From: Oscillospiraceae bacterium
GTDB lineage: Bacteria > Bacillota > Clostridia > Oscillospirales > Oscillospiraceae
DNA: 62,415 nucleotides
NCBI GenBank assembly: GCA_016292255.1
Contig: JAEEZZ010000148.1
Span: 1 to 62,415 of the forward strand
Direction of reading: 5' to 3'
In this document: piece after piece, positions 51,529-61,741 of the stretch
How the letters are laid out: the number at the start of each line of letters is the position of its first letter
Numbering within the stretch: the first letter of the stretch is position 1
Notes under the pieces: generated by a model
Database searches by the model: none
Seen by the model: only the letters and a program-made list of their open reading frames with translations
Told to the model about the DNA's origin: nothing
Translations under genes and position numbers: made by a program

Positions 51529-53232
51529 TTACACGAAAACAGGCTGTTTGAATTTGATGAACTTATCAAATTCATCTGCGGGAAGCGGACGTGAAAAATA
51601 GTACCCCTGGATGATATCGCACCCCATCCGTTTCAATACGGAGACCTGCTCGGCGGTCTCGACGCCCTCGGCTATCGTCGGGACGCCGAAGGAATCCGCA
51701 AGCCGTATCATCGCTTCGAGCAATCTCGTGTCGATACGTTCTCCAAAAGCGCTCCGAATAAACTGCATATCAAGTTTAAGAGCGTCGATCGGCATATACG
51801 ACAGCATGCTGAGAGACGAATAGCCTGAACCGAAATCGTCCATTTCTATCTTAAATCCGAGCTTGCGGAGTTTTTCCACCTTCTCCACGATATGCTCCGA
51901 GTTTTCCGTATACGCGGATTCCGTGATCTCAAGCAGCAGTTCTTCAACGCTCAGTCCGTTTGCTTTGACGATGCCGAGAAGCCTGTCGGTGAGGTTCGGA
52001 TCATATAGGTCTATTCGGGAAACGTTTACCGATACCGGTATGGAAACGTTGAGCCGCTTTTTCCAGTCGCTTATCTGCGCCGCCGTTTCGGACCATACGT
52101 AACGGTCGAGCTCCTGAATCAGTCCGTTCTTTTCAAACAGCGGTATAAACGTGCCGGGGCTGATGACCATGCCGAGCTTCGGGTGTTTCCAGCGAACGAG
52201 CGCTTCGGCGCTGCTCAGAACCGGCTCGTCCCCGCGCACGTTGAACTTTGGCTGATAAAATACGACAAATTGTTTGTCCCGAATGGCAGCCGAAAAATCG
52301 TTTATCAGCCGGTCGGCAAGCATCTCCGCCTCGCGCATAGAGTTGTCGTAAATACCTATGGGACTTGCCAGATTGTCCCTTACGCTGTCTGACGCCATTT
52401 TCGCACGGTCGAATCGGCGCTCAATGTCAAGCGTTTTGTCCACGTCGGAGTAAACGCCCATTCTGAGCCGGACGTGATTTTCACCGTCTCCGAGCGGTAC
52501 GGAAAGAGCGTTCAGAATAACGCCGTAATCCGCACGATGCGGGCAATAGATCATAAACTTATCCGCGTAGCTCCGGCAGACGATGCCTCCTGCTTCATTT
52601 ACGATGTCGAGCGCCTTTCTTGCAATGTTTTTCAGGATTTCGTCGCCGTGCGTTTTGCCAAAGCGGTCGTTGATCGTGCGGAAGCGGATTATATCGAATA
52701 CGATCGCGTCCGTCGGCGCGTCTTTGTGATACAGATCGAGCTGTTCCGCGTAGCGATAGAAGAACTCTTTGTTATACAGCCCCGTAAGGTGATCGCGTTC
52801 CGTAAAACGCAGTATATCACGGTTTTCGAAAAGTTCTACCGTTCTGAGAATACGGGCGAGAATGACTTTTGACGCCGGGTATGGCTTCGGAATAAAATCG
52901 ATCGCACCGAGCGACAGGCATTCCACCTCCGCCTCGCTGTCCGAGGTCATTACGATAACGGGCAGGCGGGAATACGCCGGAACGCTCCGGATTATTTTCA
53001 GCACCTCGATGCCTTTTATACCCGGGAGATTCAGATCGAGCAGAACGATGCTCAGCGTTTCATACCGCTCGCTGATGATTGTGAGCGCCTCCTCGCCGGT
53101 CTCTGCGACGATCAGGTCGTAGGTACCGCTCACGCTTTCCCTGATCATCTCCTGATTGATGATATCGTCCTCAACGAGAAGTATCCTTCTTCTCTCCTCG
53201 GATATCCGGAACTTTGATTTGTTATCGGTCAT
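51529..53232 (-). CDS. Response regulator with degenerate GGDEF and intact EAL domains
   Basis: The 567-residue protein has REC (residues about 16-130, phospho-Asp 66 in LLDLNLP), then a GGDEF domain near 145-300 whose active site reads SYADKF, so cyclase activity is lost. The EAL domain near 315-555 keeps SSAEALVRW, NVSRIDL, LEITES, DDFGSGYSS and IAEGVET, so it should degrade cyclic di-GMP. ATG 53232 follows GAGGAAAA; the frame extends 12 codons further. Phosphorylation of Asp 66 probably controls the esterase. Confidence 0.92.
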   Translation of the reverse strand: MTDNKSKFRISEERRRILLVEDDIINQEMIRESVSGTYDLIVAETGEEALTIISERYETLSIVLLDLNLPGIKGIEVLKIIRSVPAYSRLPVIVMTSDSEAEVECLSLGAIDFIPKPYPASKVILARILRTVELFENRDILRFTERDHLTGLYNKEFFYRYAEQLDLYHKDAPTDAIVFDIIRFRTINDRFGKTHGDEILKNIARKALDIVNEAGGIVCRSYADKFMIYCPHRADYGVILNALSVPLGDGENHVRLRMGVYSDVDKTLDIERRFDRAKMASDSVRDNLASPIGIYDNSMREAEMLADRLINDFSAAIRDKQFVVFYQPKFNVRGDEPVLSSAEALVRWKHPKLGMVISPGTFIPLFEKNGLIQELDRYVWSETAAQISDWKKRLNVSIPVSVNVSRIDLYDPNLTDRLLGIVKANGLSVEELLLEITESAYTENSEHIVEKVEKLRKLGFKIEMDDFGSGYSSLSMLSYMPIDALKLDMQFIRSAFGERIDTRLLEAMIRLADSFGVPTIAEGVETAEQVSVLKRMGCDIIQGYYFSRPLPADEFDKFIKFKQPVFV

Positions 53233-53352
53233 GTAGTTTTCCTCCGTGCCGCATACGCGAAGCCTCACACTTACTCTTTGTCTTCCGCAACCTTCACAAT
53301 TCGGTTATATTGTTGTTTTGAAATTCGGTGGTTATTACCGTTATTATCTCAC

Positions 53353-54645
53353 TCATTCAAAACTTCCGTATTTTGCCACAGCTTCGTCAATTGTCAGCTT
53401 TTCGTTGCCGACCTGATAAGAGGCGCTTCGGATTTGAGAGAAAAGCGTATCCTCGATCCCGAGCGCGGTCGGCGAGATGACAAGGTCCGGCGCGACTTCG
53501 GCGATGGGAGCGTATACCTTATCGAAAGACAGATCCTTCGACGGCGTGATCAGACGTTTGATCGACGCCATCTGATTCAGTTCCGTATTCGAAATGAGGA
53601 AGCGCATAAACTCATTCGTCATGTCCAGATTGTCGCAGTATTTGTTGACCGAAAATTGAATCGAAGGACTGTCAAGGAAGTATCCGCCCTTGTCGGTCGT
53701 CGGGATCGGAGCAAACGAATATGAAAACGGGTGTGCCTTAAAGGCTTCCGACTGGCTTTCGCGTTTGCCCGTGCCGGATACCGTGTCGCCGGTGCAGATC
53801 ATCATCGGGACGTCTCCCTCAAAGAACCGCAGTATGACGGCAGTGTAATTATCACCGATTTCAGCGCATTTCTCCAGATTGACGCATCCTTTATCGATCA
53901 ATTGAGAGAGCGTTTCGAGCGCCGGACGCATATATTCGCCCGCCGCGGGATCACACTTGTTGGCGAGAGCAACCGCCTCCGGATGCTCAGCAAGCGTCCC
54001 CGCAAAAATCGGATAAGCGACGGTATTCATCAAGCTGCCGTTCGACTTTGCGCTGTATCCCATCATCGGGCTTTCGTATCCTTTTTCTTTAAAAGACTCG
54101 CATACGGTCAAAAGTTCCTGCAGCGTCGTCGGCACCTTGAGTCCTTCTTTTTCAAACAGACTGTTATTGATCAGCATCCCGTATGACGTGGAAAAAATCG
54201 GGACCATCAGAACGCGCCCCTGAGAATCGCGGTTCATAAGACCGGGCCGGATGCAATCGAGATTCAATCCGAGAGACGCGTCGGCAAGGTTTTCCATTTG
54301 TGCGAAAACCTCATCGTACGCCGAGTTGCCGATCATCGCTTTGGACGAAAAGAAAATGTTCGGCGCATCGTTTCCCTTAAGGACGGTAGCGATCATGTTG
54401 TTGTAATCGCCGTCGATTTTCGTGTAGCTCATTTCGACGTTCGGGTAATACTCCTTGAAACGGTCAAACTCAGCCTCAAGAGCCTCGAAATTGCTGTAAC
54501 TGCCCACTACGCTGATCTTGCATGCGGTGGATTTATCCAATTTAGGTACAAAGCCTTCTGCTGTGTCTGGCTGATTTTCCGGACCGCACGCCGCTAAGCC
54601 GAGAATCATTACCGCTGTCATAATAACGCTTAAAATCCTTTTCAT
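53353..54645 (-). CDS. Extracellular solute-binding lipoprotein
   Basis: The 430-residue protein begins [20 protein letters not shown], a type II signal with lipobox LAAC and the Cys at 20, so it is a membrane-attached periplasm-facing or cell-surface lipoprotein. The rest matches family 1 sugar-binding proteins ([31 protein letters not shown]). There is no permease gene beside it; it overlaps the hybrid kinase gene by ATGA. A role as ligand sensor for that kinase is inferred. ATG 54645 replaces a 54-codon upstream extension. Confidence 0.88.
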   Translation of the reverse strand: MKRILSVIMTAVMILGLAACGPENQPDTAEGFVPKLDKSTACKISVVGSYSNFEALEAEFDRFKEYYPNVEMSYTKIDGDYNNMIATVLKGNDAPNIFFSSKAMIGNSAYDEVFAQMENLADASLGLNLDCIRPGLMNRDSQGRVLMVPIFSTSYGMLINNSLFEKEGLKVPTTLQELLTVCESFKEKGYESPMMGYSAKSNGSLMNTVAYPIFAGTLAEHPEAVALANKCDPAAGEYMRPALETLSQLIDKGCVNLEKCAEIGDNYTAVILRFFEGDVPMMICTGDTVSGTGKRESQSEAFKAHPFSYSFAPIPTTDKGGYFLDSPSIQFSVNKYCDNLDMTNEFMRFLISNTELNQMASIKRLITPSKDLSFDKVYAPIAEVAPDLVISPTALGIEDTLFSQIRSASYQVGNEKLTIDEAVAKYGSFE

Positions 54646-57182
54646 TTTTGGTTTTTCCTCCCTTTTATCTTGCGGATTTCTTTTATTACGAGTTTGATGT
54701 CCACGGGCTTGGCGATATGCCCGTCCATTCCCGCGTTCAAACATTCGGTAACGTTTTCGGAAAACGCGTCCGCCGTCATCGCGATGATGGGTATCGACGC
54801 GGCCCACGGGTTATCCAGTTTGCGGATCGCTCTTGTAGCGTCCAGTCCGTTCATTTCAGGCATCTGTATATCCATAAAAATCAGCGTGTAACGACCTTCC
54901 TCGGCATTCCTCATCATATCAACGCAAACGCGGCCGTTTTCCGCACGATCCGCGGTAATGCCGAACATACCGAGCGTTGCCTGAATGACCTCCCAGTTGA
55001 TATCGTAATCCTCCGCCACAAGGACGTGCAATCCCTCGAGATCCGAGTAATCGTCCTCCGGTTCGACTGATTTTACCTCTCTTCCCACAAGTTGGCTGAT
55101 TTTATCATAAAGCGTGGATCGGAAAAGGGGCTTGCTGACAAAGCCGTTGGCTCCCGCCTTTTTCGCCTCGTCTTCGATGTCCGATCTGTCGTAGGCGGAC
55201 ATCAGTAGAACGGGGATCTTTTCGTCTATTTCCGACCGTACACGGCGCACCGTGTCGATCCCGGTCATATCGGGCATCTTCCAGTCGAGAATAATGACGC
55301 CGTAGTCCCGTCCTTCACAGTGGCGAGCGGAAATCATCCCGATCGCGTCGCTGCCGCTCTTCGCGCATTCCGCAGTAGCGCCCAAGGATTCAAGCATATC
55401 CGCCGTCGCCTGAAGCATCACTTCATCATCGTCGACGACCAGAACGTTGATCGGATCGAGCCGCATATTGTCTCTTTGTCTGTCGGACACCGGAATATCT
55501 ATGACGACGGTAAACGTCGTTCCTTTGCCTTGCTCGCTCTGGCACTCTATCGTTCCGCCCATCAGATCAACCATCTTTTTCGTGATGGCGAGACCGAGCC
55601 CGGTCCCCTGGATACTGTTCACGCGGCTGTCCGTCTGGCGGGAAAACGGCTGGAACATCCTTTCCATGAACTCCGGACTCATACCGATACCGGTGTCTGA
55701 TACACGATAGGTCATCCTCACACAACCGGCGACCGGACTTTCGTCCTCCATAATATCCACGCTGACGCTGCCGCCGGGTTCCGTGTATTTGACGGAGTTT
55801 GAAAGGATATTGATATATATTTGATTCAACCTGAGTTGATCCGCGTACAGATACTCTTTTTCCATTCGATGGACGCGGAAATTGAAATCTATATTCTTTT
55901 CTTTTACCATCGGCTGAGACAGGTTGACGAGATTTTCCACCGTTTCAACCACGGAAAACGTCACCGGCGATAAATTCAACTTTCCGCTTTCCACTTTCGA
56001 GATATCCAGAATATCGTTGATAAGCGTCAGCAAGTGGTTGCCGGCAAGACTGATTTTGCGGAGGTTTTCCCCCGTTGACTCTATATCGTTGAGATTTTTT
56101 TGCGCTATCGCCGTAAGACCGATGATCGCGTTCATCGGAGTACGGATATCGTGCGACATGGTTGAAAGGAAATCTGTTTTTGCTTTGTTTGCGGAATCCG
56201 CTTCCATTGCCGCTTTCCGCAGTTTTTTATTGAATTGCTGAACGAAGAGCAAATCTATAATGAACAGCACGAGCAGCCCGGCGGAAATGACGCCGATCAG
56301 AAGCCAGTTCTCCGTGTTCGCGTTCAGATCCGAAGCGGGAAGCAGACCAAGCAACGTCCACCCCAGCGTATCCGCCACCGGAGTATAGGCAAGGAGCATT
56401 TCTTTTCCCCTTGAGTTGAGCATCGTAAACGATCCCGTGGAGGACGTCATATTTGTATGAAGCCTGTCGAGAAGAGCCGGATCGGAAACGTTGTATGATT
56501 TGTAAAATTCAAAGAAGTTTGAATTCTTCAGCGTTTTGCTTTTTATAATATAGTCGCCGTCATAATCGATCAGAGTGATTTCCGCGTTCTCGAATTCCTC
56601 CTGCGGGAATATCCACTTCTGTTCCAGCTCGGATATCGGCAGCACGCGAAGCAAAACGGCAGCTTTCATGGTGCCGTCGTCGGGATCGCGGAGCGTGATC
56701 CTGTTGCAGAAAGCAAGAGATTGTTCGCCGTTCATTGGATTGGTATAGGCGCGCGAAATATTTATTGACGTGCCGATCTCCGATATCCACGACGTATCGT
56801 TCATAAAATCCATTGCGTCGTAAGATACGGCGTATTCTTCGGACGTGCTGAGATGAGGCCGCGTCGATAATCCCTTTTTGCTGTCAAGATAAATCAGATG
56901 GGCGGACGCGTTCGGAAGCACGTGTGAAATGCGAATAAAGGCAACTGCTTCTTCCATAGACATTTCTCTGCTGTTGATATAACGCGCCCAGACGTCGCAA
57001 ATGCGCTGTTCACCTTCAAGATAGTTTTCGGTAACGTGTTCCATTGCGATCGTGGTGTTTTCAAAATGCTCGGTCTGCCTTTGCTGATTGTTCCTGTTTT
57101 CGAACACGGTATAGACCGCAACGAAAGCAAGGATCGCGATCATAATGAGAACGTTGATGATGATTATTCCTATTTTCTTCAT
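54642..57182 (-). CDS. Hybrid sensor histidine kinase with two receiver domains
   Basis: The 846-residue protein has an N-terminal helix, a double-Cache-like extracellular region (about residues 30-290), a second helix at 293-315, HisKA with His 344 in [14 protein letters not shown], HATPase_c near 430-560 ([25 protein letters not shown]), and two receivers with phospho-Asp in [10 protein letters not shown] and [10 protein letters not shown]. The output goes through an HPt protein, probably the one encoded three genes on. The start is ATG 57182 (alternatively TTG 57191). Confidence 0.92.
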   Translation of the reverse strand: MKKIGIIIINVLIMIAILAFVAVYTVFENRNNQQRQTEHFENTTIAMEHVTENYLEGEQRICDVWARYINSREMSMEEAVAFIRISHVLPNASAHLIYLDSKKGLSTRPHLSTSEEYAVSYDAMDFMNDTSWISEIGTSINISRAYTNPMNGEQSLAFCNRITLRDPDDGTMKAAVLLRVLPISELEQKWIFPQEEFENAEITLIDYDGDYIIKSKTLKNSNFFEFYKSYNVSDPALLDRLHTNMTSSTGSFTMLNSRGKEMLLAYTPVADTLGWTLLGLLPASDLNANTENWLLIGVISAGLLVLFIIDLLFVQQFNKKLRKAAMEADSANKAKTDFLSTMSHDIRTPMNAIIGLTAIAQKNLNDIESTGENLRKISLAGNHLLTLINDILDISKVESGKLNLSPVTFSVVETVENLVNLSQPMVKEKNIDFNFRVHRMEKEYLYADQLRLNQIYINILSNSVKYTEPGGSVSVDIMEDESPVAGCVRMTYRVSDTGIGMSPEFMERMFQPFSRQTDSRVNSIQGTGLGLAITKKMVDLMGGTIECQSEQGKGTTFTVVIDIPVSDRQRDNMRLDPINVLVVDDDEVMLQATADMLESLGATAECAKSGSDAIGMISARHCEGRDYGVIILDWKMPDMTGIDTVRRVRSEIDEKIPVLLMSAYDRSDIEDEAKKAGANGFVSKPLFRSTLYDKISQLVGREVKSVEPEDDYSDLEGLHVLVAEDYDINWEVIQATLGMFGITADRAENGRVCVDMMRNAEEGRYTLIFMDIQMPEMNGLDATRAIRKLDNPWAASIPIIAMTADAFSENVTECLNAGMDGHIAKPVDIKLVIKEIRKIKGRKNQK

Positions 57183-57211
57183 AATACGCAATCGCCTTTA
57201 TTCTAAGATTA

Positions 57212-57388
57212 TCAAAGCGCCGGCTCAATGCAATTCTGAAATAATCTTTTCCGGATCCGGCTCTTATTAAAATAGCTCACTAACCGTCCGCACAGCCGTA
57301 TCCGTATTGTATTTTGTGCTTTGCCCCGCCAGAGCGTTCCGAGCACGAGAAGCAATACTATGAACATGCTGAAGACCGTTATGATCAC
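57212..57388 (-). CDS. Possible small single-helix membrane protein
   Basis: A 58-codon minus-strand frame starting at GTG 57388, with one hydrophobic helix (VIITVFSMFIVLLLVLGTLW) and a basic tail. There is no good ribosome site and an in-frame stop lies just upstream. It fills the gap before the kinase gene and could be a small membrane partner; chance is also possible. Confidence 0.3.
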   Translation of the reverse strand: MIITVFSMFIVLLLVLGTLWRGKAQNTIRIRLCGRLVSYFNKSRIRKRLFQNCIEPAL

Positions 57389-57416
57389 GACTGTTTTTTA
57401 CTTTACGGCATAGCAA

Positions 57417-57638
57417 TCATTTGGTTTTTTCTTCGCGCTTGATATATCTCAACTCAACGTCATAGCCGAGCGCTTCCATTATCTGAATAAAGGTTTTGTT
57501 GATGATCCCGCCCGGTTTTTTGATCAACCGGTTCACGTATGACGAGGGACTGCCGATCGCTTCTGCAATTTTCAACTGCGTGGTCTGGTTTTCGATGCAT
57601 TTGGTCTTTACGTCTACCTCAACGTTGTTGATCAACAT
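57417..57638 (-). CDS. Small HTH DNA-binding protein
   Basis: The 73-residue protein has a short helix-turn-helix (TQLKIAEAIGSPSSYVNRLIKK) and a C-terminal strand (YDVELRYIKRE), like small XRE-type regulators of mobile or phage origin. GAGGTG precedes ATG 57638; GTG 57647 is inside that site. It may control the signalling operon or be a stray. Confidence 0.72.
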   Translation of the reverse strand: MLINNVEVDVKTKCIENQTTQLKIAEAIGSPSSYVNRLIKKPGGIINKTFIQIMEALGYDVELRYIKREEKTK

Positions 57639-58046
57639 TCGGTTCACCTCGTTTGCAATAAATTATCTAATCTGATAATTTATTATACTTTAAGAATTCT
57701 TTGAAGTCAATGGGTTTAACGAAAAATCATCCGCGCAGGGATGAGTTTTTTAATGGTGCTTCGTAATACAGATGGAAGGTTGCTGAAACCGTATTTTGAT
57801 TGAGCATATTGAGAATCAATTATTGTGACGCTTAAAGAGAACCGCTTCAGGGCGAAGCGCTTGTCTGGGCAACGAAAATAGGGGAGAACAGGAGCCCGGA
57901 ACCGGCAAAACAACGCCCTCTTTGCCGGTCTTGTCTCCGTCTGCTCCGCGTCAGCGTTTCCGCTAAATAGTCAGTTCTGTGGTCAGCATTTTGGGCGTTT
58001 CCGGGTTTCGGCGTTTCTCACAAATACAAGGACTTTGTAAAAGAAG

Positions 58047-58094
58047 AATCCTCAGATTTTTGTGCTTGCTGTACGAAAATCTGAGGATTTTTGG
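58047..58094. terminator. Strong bidirectional hairpin terminator
   Basis: AATCCTCAGATTTT / AAAATCTGAGGATT perfect 14-bp stem with T-runs on both strands. It is related to the terminator at 22557-22593. Confidence 0.8.
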
Positions 58095-58164
58095 TCCGGG
58101 TGTTTATAACGGATTTGAGAAGCAGCACGGGCGTCCGTAATCCATTCCGAACGCCCGCAATGGA
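58093..58164. repeat. Block B copy 2
   Basis: GGTCCGGGTGTTTATAACGG and on to GCCCGCAATGG; homologous to 22595-22665 in the same orientation, but followed here by unrelated DNA instead of a tRNA fragment. Confidence 0.65.
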
Positions 58165-58245
58165 AGGGCAGCGCAAAAAATGCCGGATTGAAACGGAGCT
58201 CTTAATCTGATCAGAGCCAAAATGTCGTTACAGCCGTCTTGATGC

Positions 58246-59613
58246 TCAAAAATCCGCGATGACAGATCCGCCCTGCTTTTCCAGGGAGAACGCGATGGCT
58301 TGCATCAGCTTCATCACGGGCAGGTGCTCCCGCAGGTCGCTGACCGTCTCCTCGTCCCGCAGCCAGCGGTTCATGATCCGCTTGTTGCTGGTGCTGTTGT
58401 AAACCTCGGGATAGAACGTTTTTGTCTCGTATTCCTCGTCGGGCAGCAGCTTGGGATTGGCCCTTGTAATGACAATCGGCTTGACCGGAACGTGCTCGAC
58501 GAATTTCCCGTCGTCCTGAGGGATCTTGTAGCACTTGACGCTGGCAGCGAAGAGTGTGGAGAGCTGGATCTCCATATCCAGATTGGACACCCTGCCGTTC
58601 TTATTATACAGCCCCTCCGGGAAATCTGTCCAGGTTCTGACAGACGGGGTGGTCTGCTCCATGGCGATCGTGCCCAGCGTGATGACCCGTTTCGTTTCCT
58701 TGTCCCGCAGGCAGAAGGTCGAGGTGATGTCCGTCTCGCCCCAGGCAATGCCCTTCCCTTCGGTTTTCCACCAATCCGGGCAGTTGTCGTCGAAGCGCTC
58801 GCTGATCGGCTTGGGGATCCGGTCGTTCTGATCGGTGGGATATGCCGCATAAGAGGTGAAGGCGACCTCAAACTGCTTCTCGGGATAGATCAGCTTGTTC
58901 AGCTGCAGAAAGCGCGCCAGCAGATCCACGTAGTGATAGCCTCCGTGCATCAGCATGCCGTAGCCGTAACGATAGGGGTGATCCTCCCGCGTCAGGTATT
59001 CCCGGTGCAGATTCCACACGCCGCCTGCGTGCTTGATATGGAACGAGGTCAGCGGCGCATCGTATTTCAGCATTCTCTCCCGGATCATCTGATACACGAC
59101 GTCGGCGTAGATCTCGTGACATCTGCCGAGCGTCATGACCGAGACATGGCAGTGGTTTTTCTCCGCCCGCTCCACGTAGGCTTCCATCCGCTGGACCATC
59201 AGCTCCGGGCAGAATTTCCCGTCCTTGAGCGGCAGCAGCACCGGCTTTTCCACCAAACAGGAAATGCCGTGCTCTACGCAGTATTTCAGATACCGCTCGT
59301 GATAGCTGGCCTCCGTTGCGATGTATAGCTTGATCTCGCCGTGCGCGGCTTCAATTCTGCGCGCGATGCCGTCGAATTCCGCCATTTGCTCCGCCTCGTG
59401 CAGCAGATCGGGCGTTTGCAGATAGTAGGTTTTTTCCGGCTGGATGAGGGCCCGGGCCAATCTCTTTTCGATCACATCACGTTCTTTCGCGAGATCGACG
59501 ATCGAAAACCCGTCGAGAATCCCGCCTTTGATCGCTTTGTCCACAATCTCCAGATACTTGTTCAGGACGATCTCATCAAATCCCACAACGACCAAATGAC
59601 ATTTTCTTGACAT
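58246..59613 (-). CDS. Gfo/Idh/MocA-like oxidoreductase
   Basis: The 455-residue protein has a Rossmann-type start (HLVVVGFDEIVLNKYLE) without the classical GxGxxG, the family's CLVEKPVLLP near residue 140, and a catalytic His segment GMLMHGGYHYVDLLARF near 240. It is longer than usual (about 340-400) because of an extended C-terminal region. Sugar or inositol oxidation is likely but not shown. ATG 59613 follows GGGGAG. It follows the MATE-GHKL gene by 23 bases and probably belongs to the same transcript. Confidence 0.78.
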   Translation of the reverse strand: MSRKCHLVVVGFDEIVLNKYLEIVDKAIKGGILDGFSIVDLAKERDVIEKRLARALIQPEKTYYLQTPDLLHEAEQMAEFDGIARRIEAAHGEIKLYIATEASYHERYLKYCVEHGISCLVEKPVLLPLKDGKFCPELMVQRMEAYVERAEKNHCHVSVMTLGRCHEIYADVVYQMIRERMLKYDAPLTSFHIKHAGGVWNLHREYLTREDHPYRYGYGMLMHGGYHYVDLLARFLQLNKLIYPEKQFEVAFTSYAAYPTDQNDRIPKPISERFDDNCPDWWKTEGKGIAWGETDITSTFCLRDKETKRVITLGTIAMEQTTPSVRTWTDFPEGLYNKNGRVSNLDMEIQLSTLFAASVKCYKIPQDDGKFVEHVPVKPIVITRANPKLLPDEEYETKTFYPEVYNSTSNKRIMNRWLRDEETVSDLREHLPVMKLMQAIAFSLEKQGGSVIADF

Positions 59614-59636
59614 GCGATAATCTCCCCTTTGCCGGT

Positions 59637-61481
59637 TTAGTCCGATGCTTCTTTGCCCGACACCACGTAGGCTTCCTCTTTCTCCTCCGTGTTCAGCCAA
59701 AGAATCAGATTGTTGCTGTTAAAGGCGTTGAAGTAGCAGGTATCCTCCGCGAGACCCATGACCATGCGGATGCCGATCCCCACGTCGAGGTCCGTATCCG
59801 AATTGGCGTGATACCAGGCCGTGGGGTCGAAGGCCTTGCTATAATCACGCAGCGTCAGGCAGATCTTGTTGTCGCTGACAAACAGGCGATATTCCGCGCC
59901 GGATGTATTCCGAGCGTCGGGGTTGCCGTGCTGAACGATATTGCCTCCCATTTCCTCCATAAACAACGCCATCCGCGTCGCGCTTTTCGCATCGGTCCCC
60001 TGAATCAGGCAAAATCCCTCTATCCGCCGGCTTTCGCGCACGACGTCCTCCATTGTAGAGACGACTCCGTAGATGTTGCTGCTGTTGCCGCCGAAGTCAT
60101 CGGGCAGGAGCATCAACTGCTCCGCCTTGCTGGGAAACTGCTTATTTTTGATCCAAATGGTCAGTACGATCGCTCCAAGCAACAGGAATTTGCCCAGCGC
60201 GATAGAAGCAAGCAGGCCCTTCGAGCCGAACAGGAATGACAGCGCCGCCGCGCAGATGACGGGGAGAGCAAACCGATCCAGAATGTTCAGAAGAATGACC
60301 GTGCGGCGATTGCGGATGCCCTTCAAGTAGTTGATATAGATACAGATCGGGGTGTCCGCAAGCAGAGAAAGCGCCATGCAGCGGATTGCAAAGATGCTGA
60401 GCGAAGCCGTCTCCGGGTCTGACGTATAAAACCCGGCGATCAGCGGAGCAAGGAGGAAAACAGCCCCGAAGGTGCCGACGGCAAATCGCATCGAAAGGCC
60501 CATGCCGTATTGAAAAACACGCTTGAGCCCGACCTTGTCGCTGATGCTGTGATAGATGCCCGCCATGGAGACCATGGTGCTTGCAAGCCCGTCTGAGATA
60601 CAGAAGAGAACCATGTTGAAATCGCACTGGACGCCTCTGGCGACGATGGCCGCCGTGGAAACTGCGAAGAACAGATTGAGGCGGTTAATGCTGACGTCCC
60701 GCAGACTGATGGCCAGGCTCTGCACCAGCGTCGGCGAACCGGATTTTGAAAGCTCGGCGATTTCCTTCGGGCGAAATGCTTTCAGCGTAAACCGGGAACG
60801 GCCGCCTTTGCGCAGCAGAAACACGACGAGTATCCCGCACTGGATCGTCAAAGATACGGCTGTGGCGAGGCCCATGCCGAAGGTTCCGCCGTGCAGAACC
60901 AGCGCATTGAGAAAATCCAGCGCGATGTCCGTGACACACAGAACGATCGCCGAGATACTGAAGATCTTTTTCCCGTTGTCGAGGACGACCATCGGTCCGA
61001 TGATCTGCACGACGATCAACGCCGGGATCCCAAACAGATATCCCCGCATATAGGAAAGCATATTTTCGTATAAGACGGGTTTGGCGGCCTTTGTCACGCC
61101 GCAGTAGGCCATCAGAGGATCGGGGATCACGACGCAGAGCAGGATCAGAATCGCGGCGATCAGCAGTCCAACCAGAACGCTGAAGGAGAAGATGCTGTTG
61201 GCCTGATCCTTTTTCCCTTTGCCGATACAGCCTGCACATACGATCTGATTTCCGGAGGCAATGAAAGATGCCAGCATCAGAAACAGACCGTTCAACGGCC
61301 CGAACAAGGCAATCGCGGAATAGGCGTCATTTCCCAAAAACCTGCTGGTGATCACGCCGTCCAGGAACTGCGCCGCTGTGCCGACCAGCACCGTGAACAT
61401 CATGGCGATGGAAGCAGAGAAGAACATTTTGGAAACGACGTCTTTTTTTCGGTTGAATCTGAATTTTTCCAAAGCCTTCAT
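59637..61481 (-). CDS. MATE-family transporter fused to a GHKL ATPase-like domain
   Basis: The 614-residue protein has twelve membrane helices in residues about 18-450 that fit the MATE family (LVGTAAQFLDGVITSRFLG, GPLNGLFLMLASFIASGNQ). After them comes a soluble domain (about 470-600) with MALFMEEMGGNIVQHG, resembling the N-box of RsbW/SpoIIAB anti-sigma kinases, and DVGIGIRMVMGL as the G2 box. The aspartate-glycine G1 box is replaced by RDYSKAFDPT. A transporter with an attached ATP-binding regulator domain is unusual; the domain may bind a sigma or anti-anti-sigma factor. Confidence 0.85.
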   Translation of the reverse strand: MKALEKFRFNRKKDVVSKMFFSASIAMMFTVLVGTAAQFLDGVITSRFLGNDAYSAIALFGPLNGLFLMLASFIASGNQIVCAGCIGKGKKDQANSIFSFSVLVGLLIAAILILLCVVIPDPLMAYCGVTKAAKPVLYENMLSYMRGYLFGIPALIVVQIIGPMVVLDNGKKIFSISAIVLCVTDIALDFLNALVLHGGTFGMGLATAVSLTIQCGILVVFLLRKGGRSRFTLKAFRPKEIAELSKSGSPTLVQSLAISLRDVSINRLNLFFAVSTAAIVARGVQCDFNMVLFCISDGLASTMVSMAGIYHSISDKVGLKRVFQYGMGLSMRFAVGTFGAVFLLAPLIAGFYTSDPETASLSIFAIRCMALSLLADTPICIYINYLKGIRNRRTVILLNILDRFALPVICAAALSFLFGSKGLLASIALGKFLLLGAIVLTIWIKNKQFPSKAEQLMLLPDDFGGNSSNIYGVVSTMEDVVRESRRIEGFCLIQGTDAKSATRMALFMEEMGGNIVQHGNPDARNTSGAEYRLFVSDNKICLTLRDYSKAFDPTAWYHANSDTDLDVGIGIRMVMGLAEDTCYFNAFNSNNLILWLNTEEKEEAYVVSGKEASD

Positions 61482-61741
61482 CGATAAAACAACTCCTGAA
61501 TTGTGAAACTCATATTCTTTCCGTGTGTGAGATAATGCTGTACGGCAGTCTTCCTCTGTGCTTCGGTAAACTTGGGTGTCCGGAAAACTTTCTTCTTCAG
61601 CCGTCCTTCCTTATACTCCTGATACCATTTTGCGAGCATTCTCCGATTTGGATATCCTAGCTCACGAACTACTGCAGCAGGGCGTTTCCCGTACTTCTCA
61701 TATAGCCGTATCGCCTTCATTCTGTCTTCGTATGAATACAT
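61478..61741 (-). pseudogene. IS3-family transposase OrfA remnant
   Basis: The 87-codon frame encodes the N-terminal helix-turn-helix region of an IS3/IS150-type OrfA: MYSYEDRMKAIRLYEKYGKR, VVRELGYPNRRMLAKWYQEY and TEAQRKTAVQHYLTHGKN. Family proteins continue into a second helix-turn-helix, but this frame ends after TIQELFYR. No orfB or terminal repeats are nearby. Its stop overlaps the MATE gene start by ATGA. Confidence 0.78.

Larger units (their letters stand above)
57639..58245. other. Noncoding region with repeat blocks C and B
   Basis: No gene was seen. It contains block C copy 2 (57921-57985), a 14-bp terminator (58047-58094) and block B copy 2 (58093-58164), in the order C-terminator-B. 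A short repeat near 58162 (GGAAGGGCAGCG, AAAAAATGCCGG) also occurs at about 19232. Confidence 0.6.
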
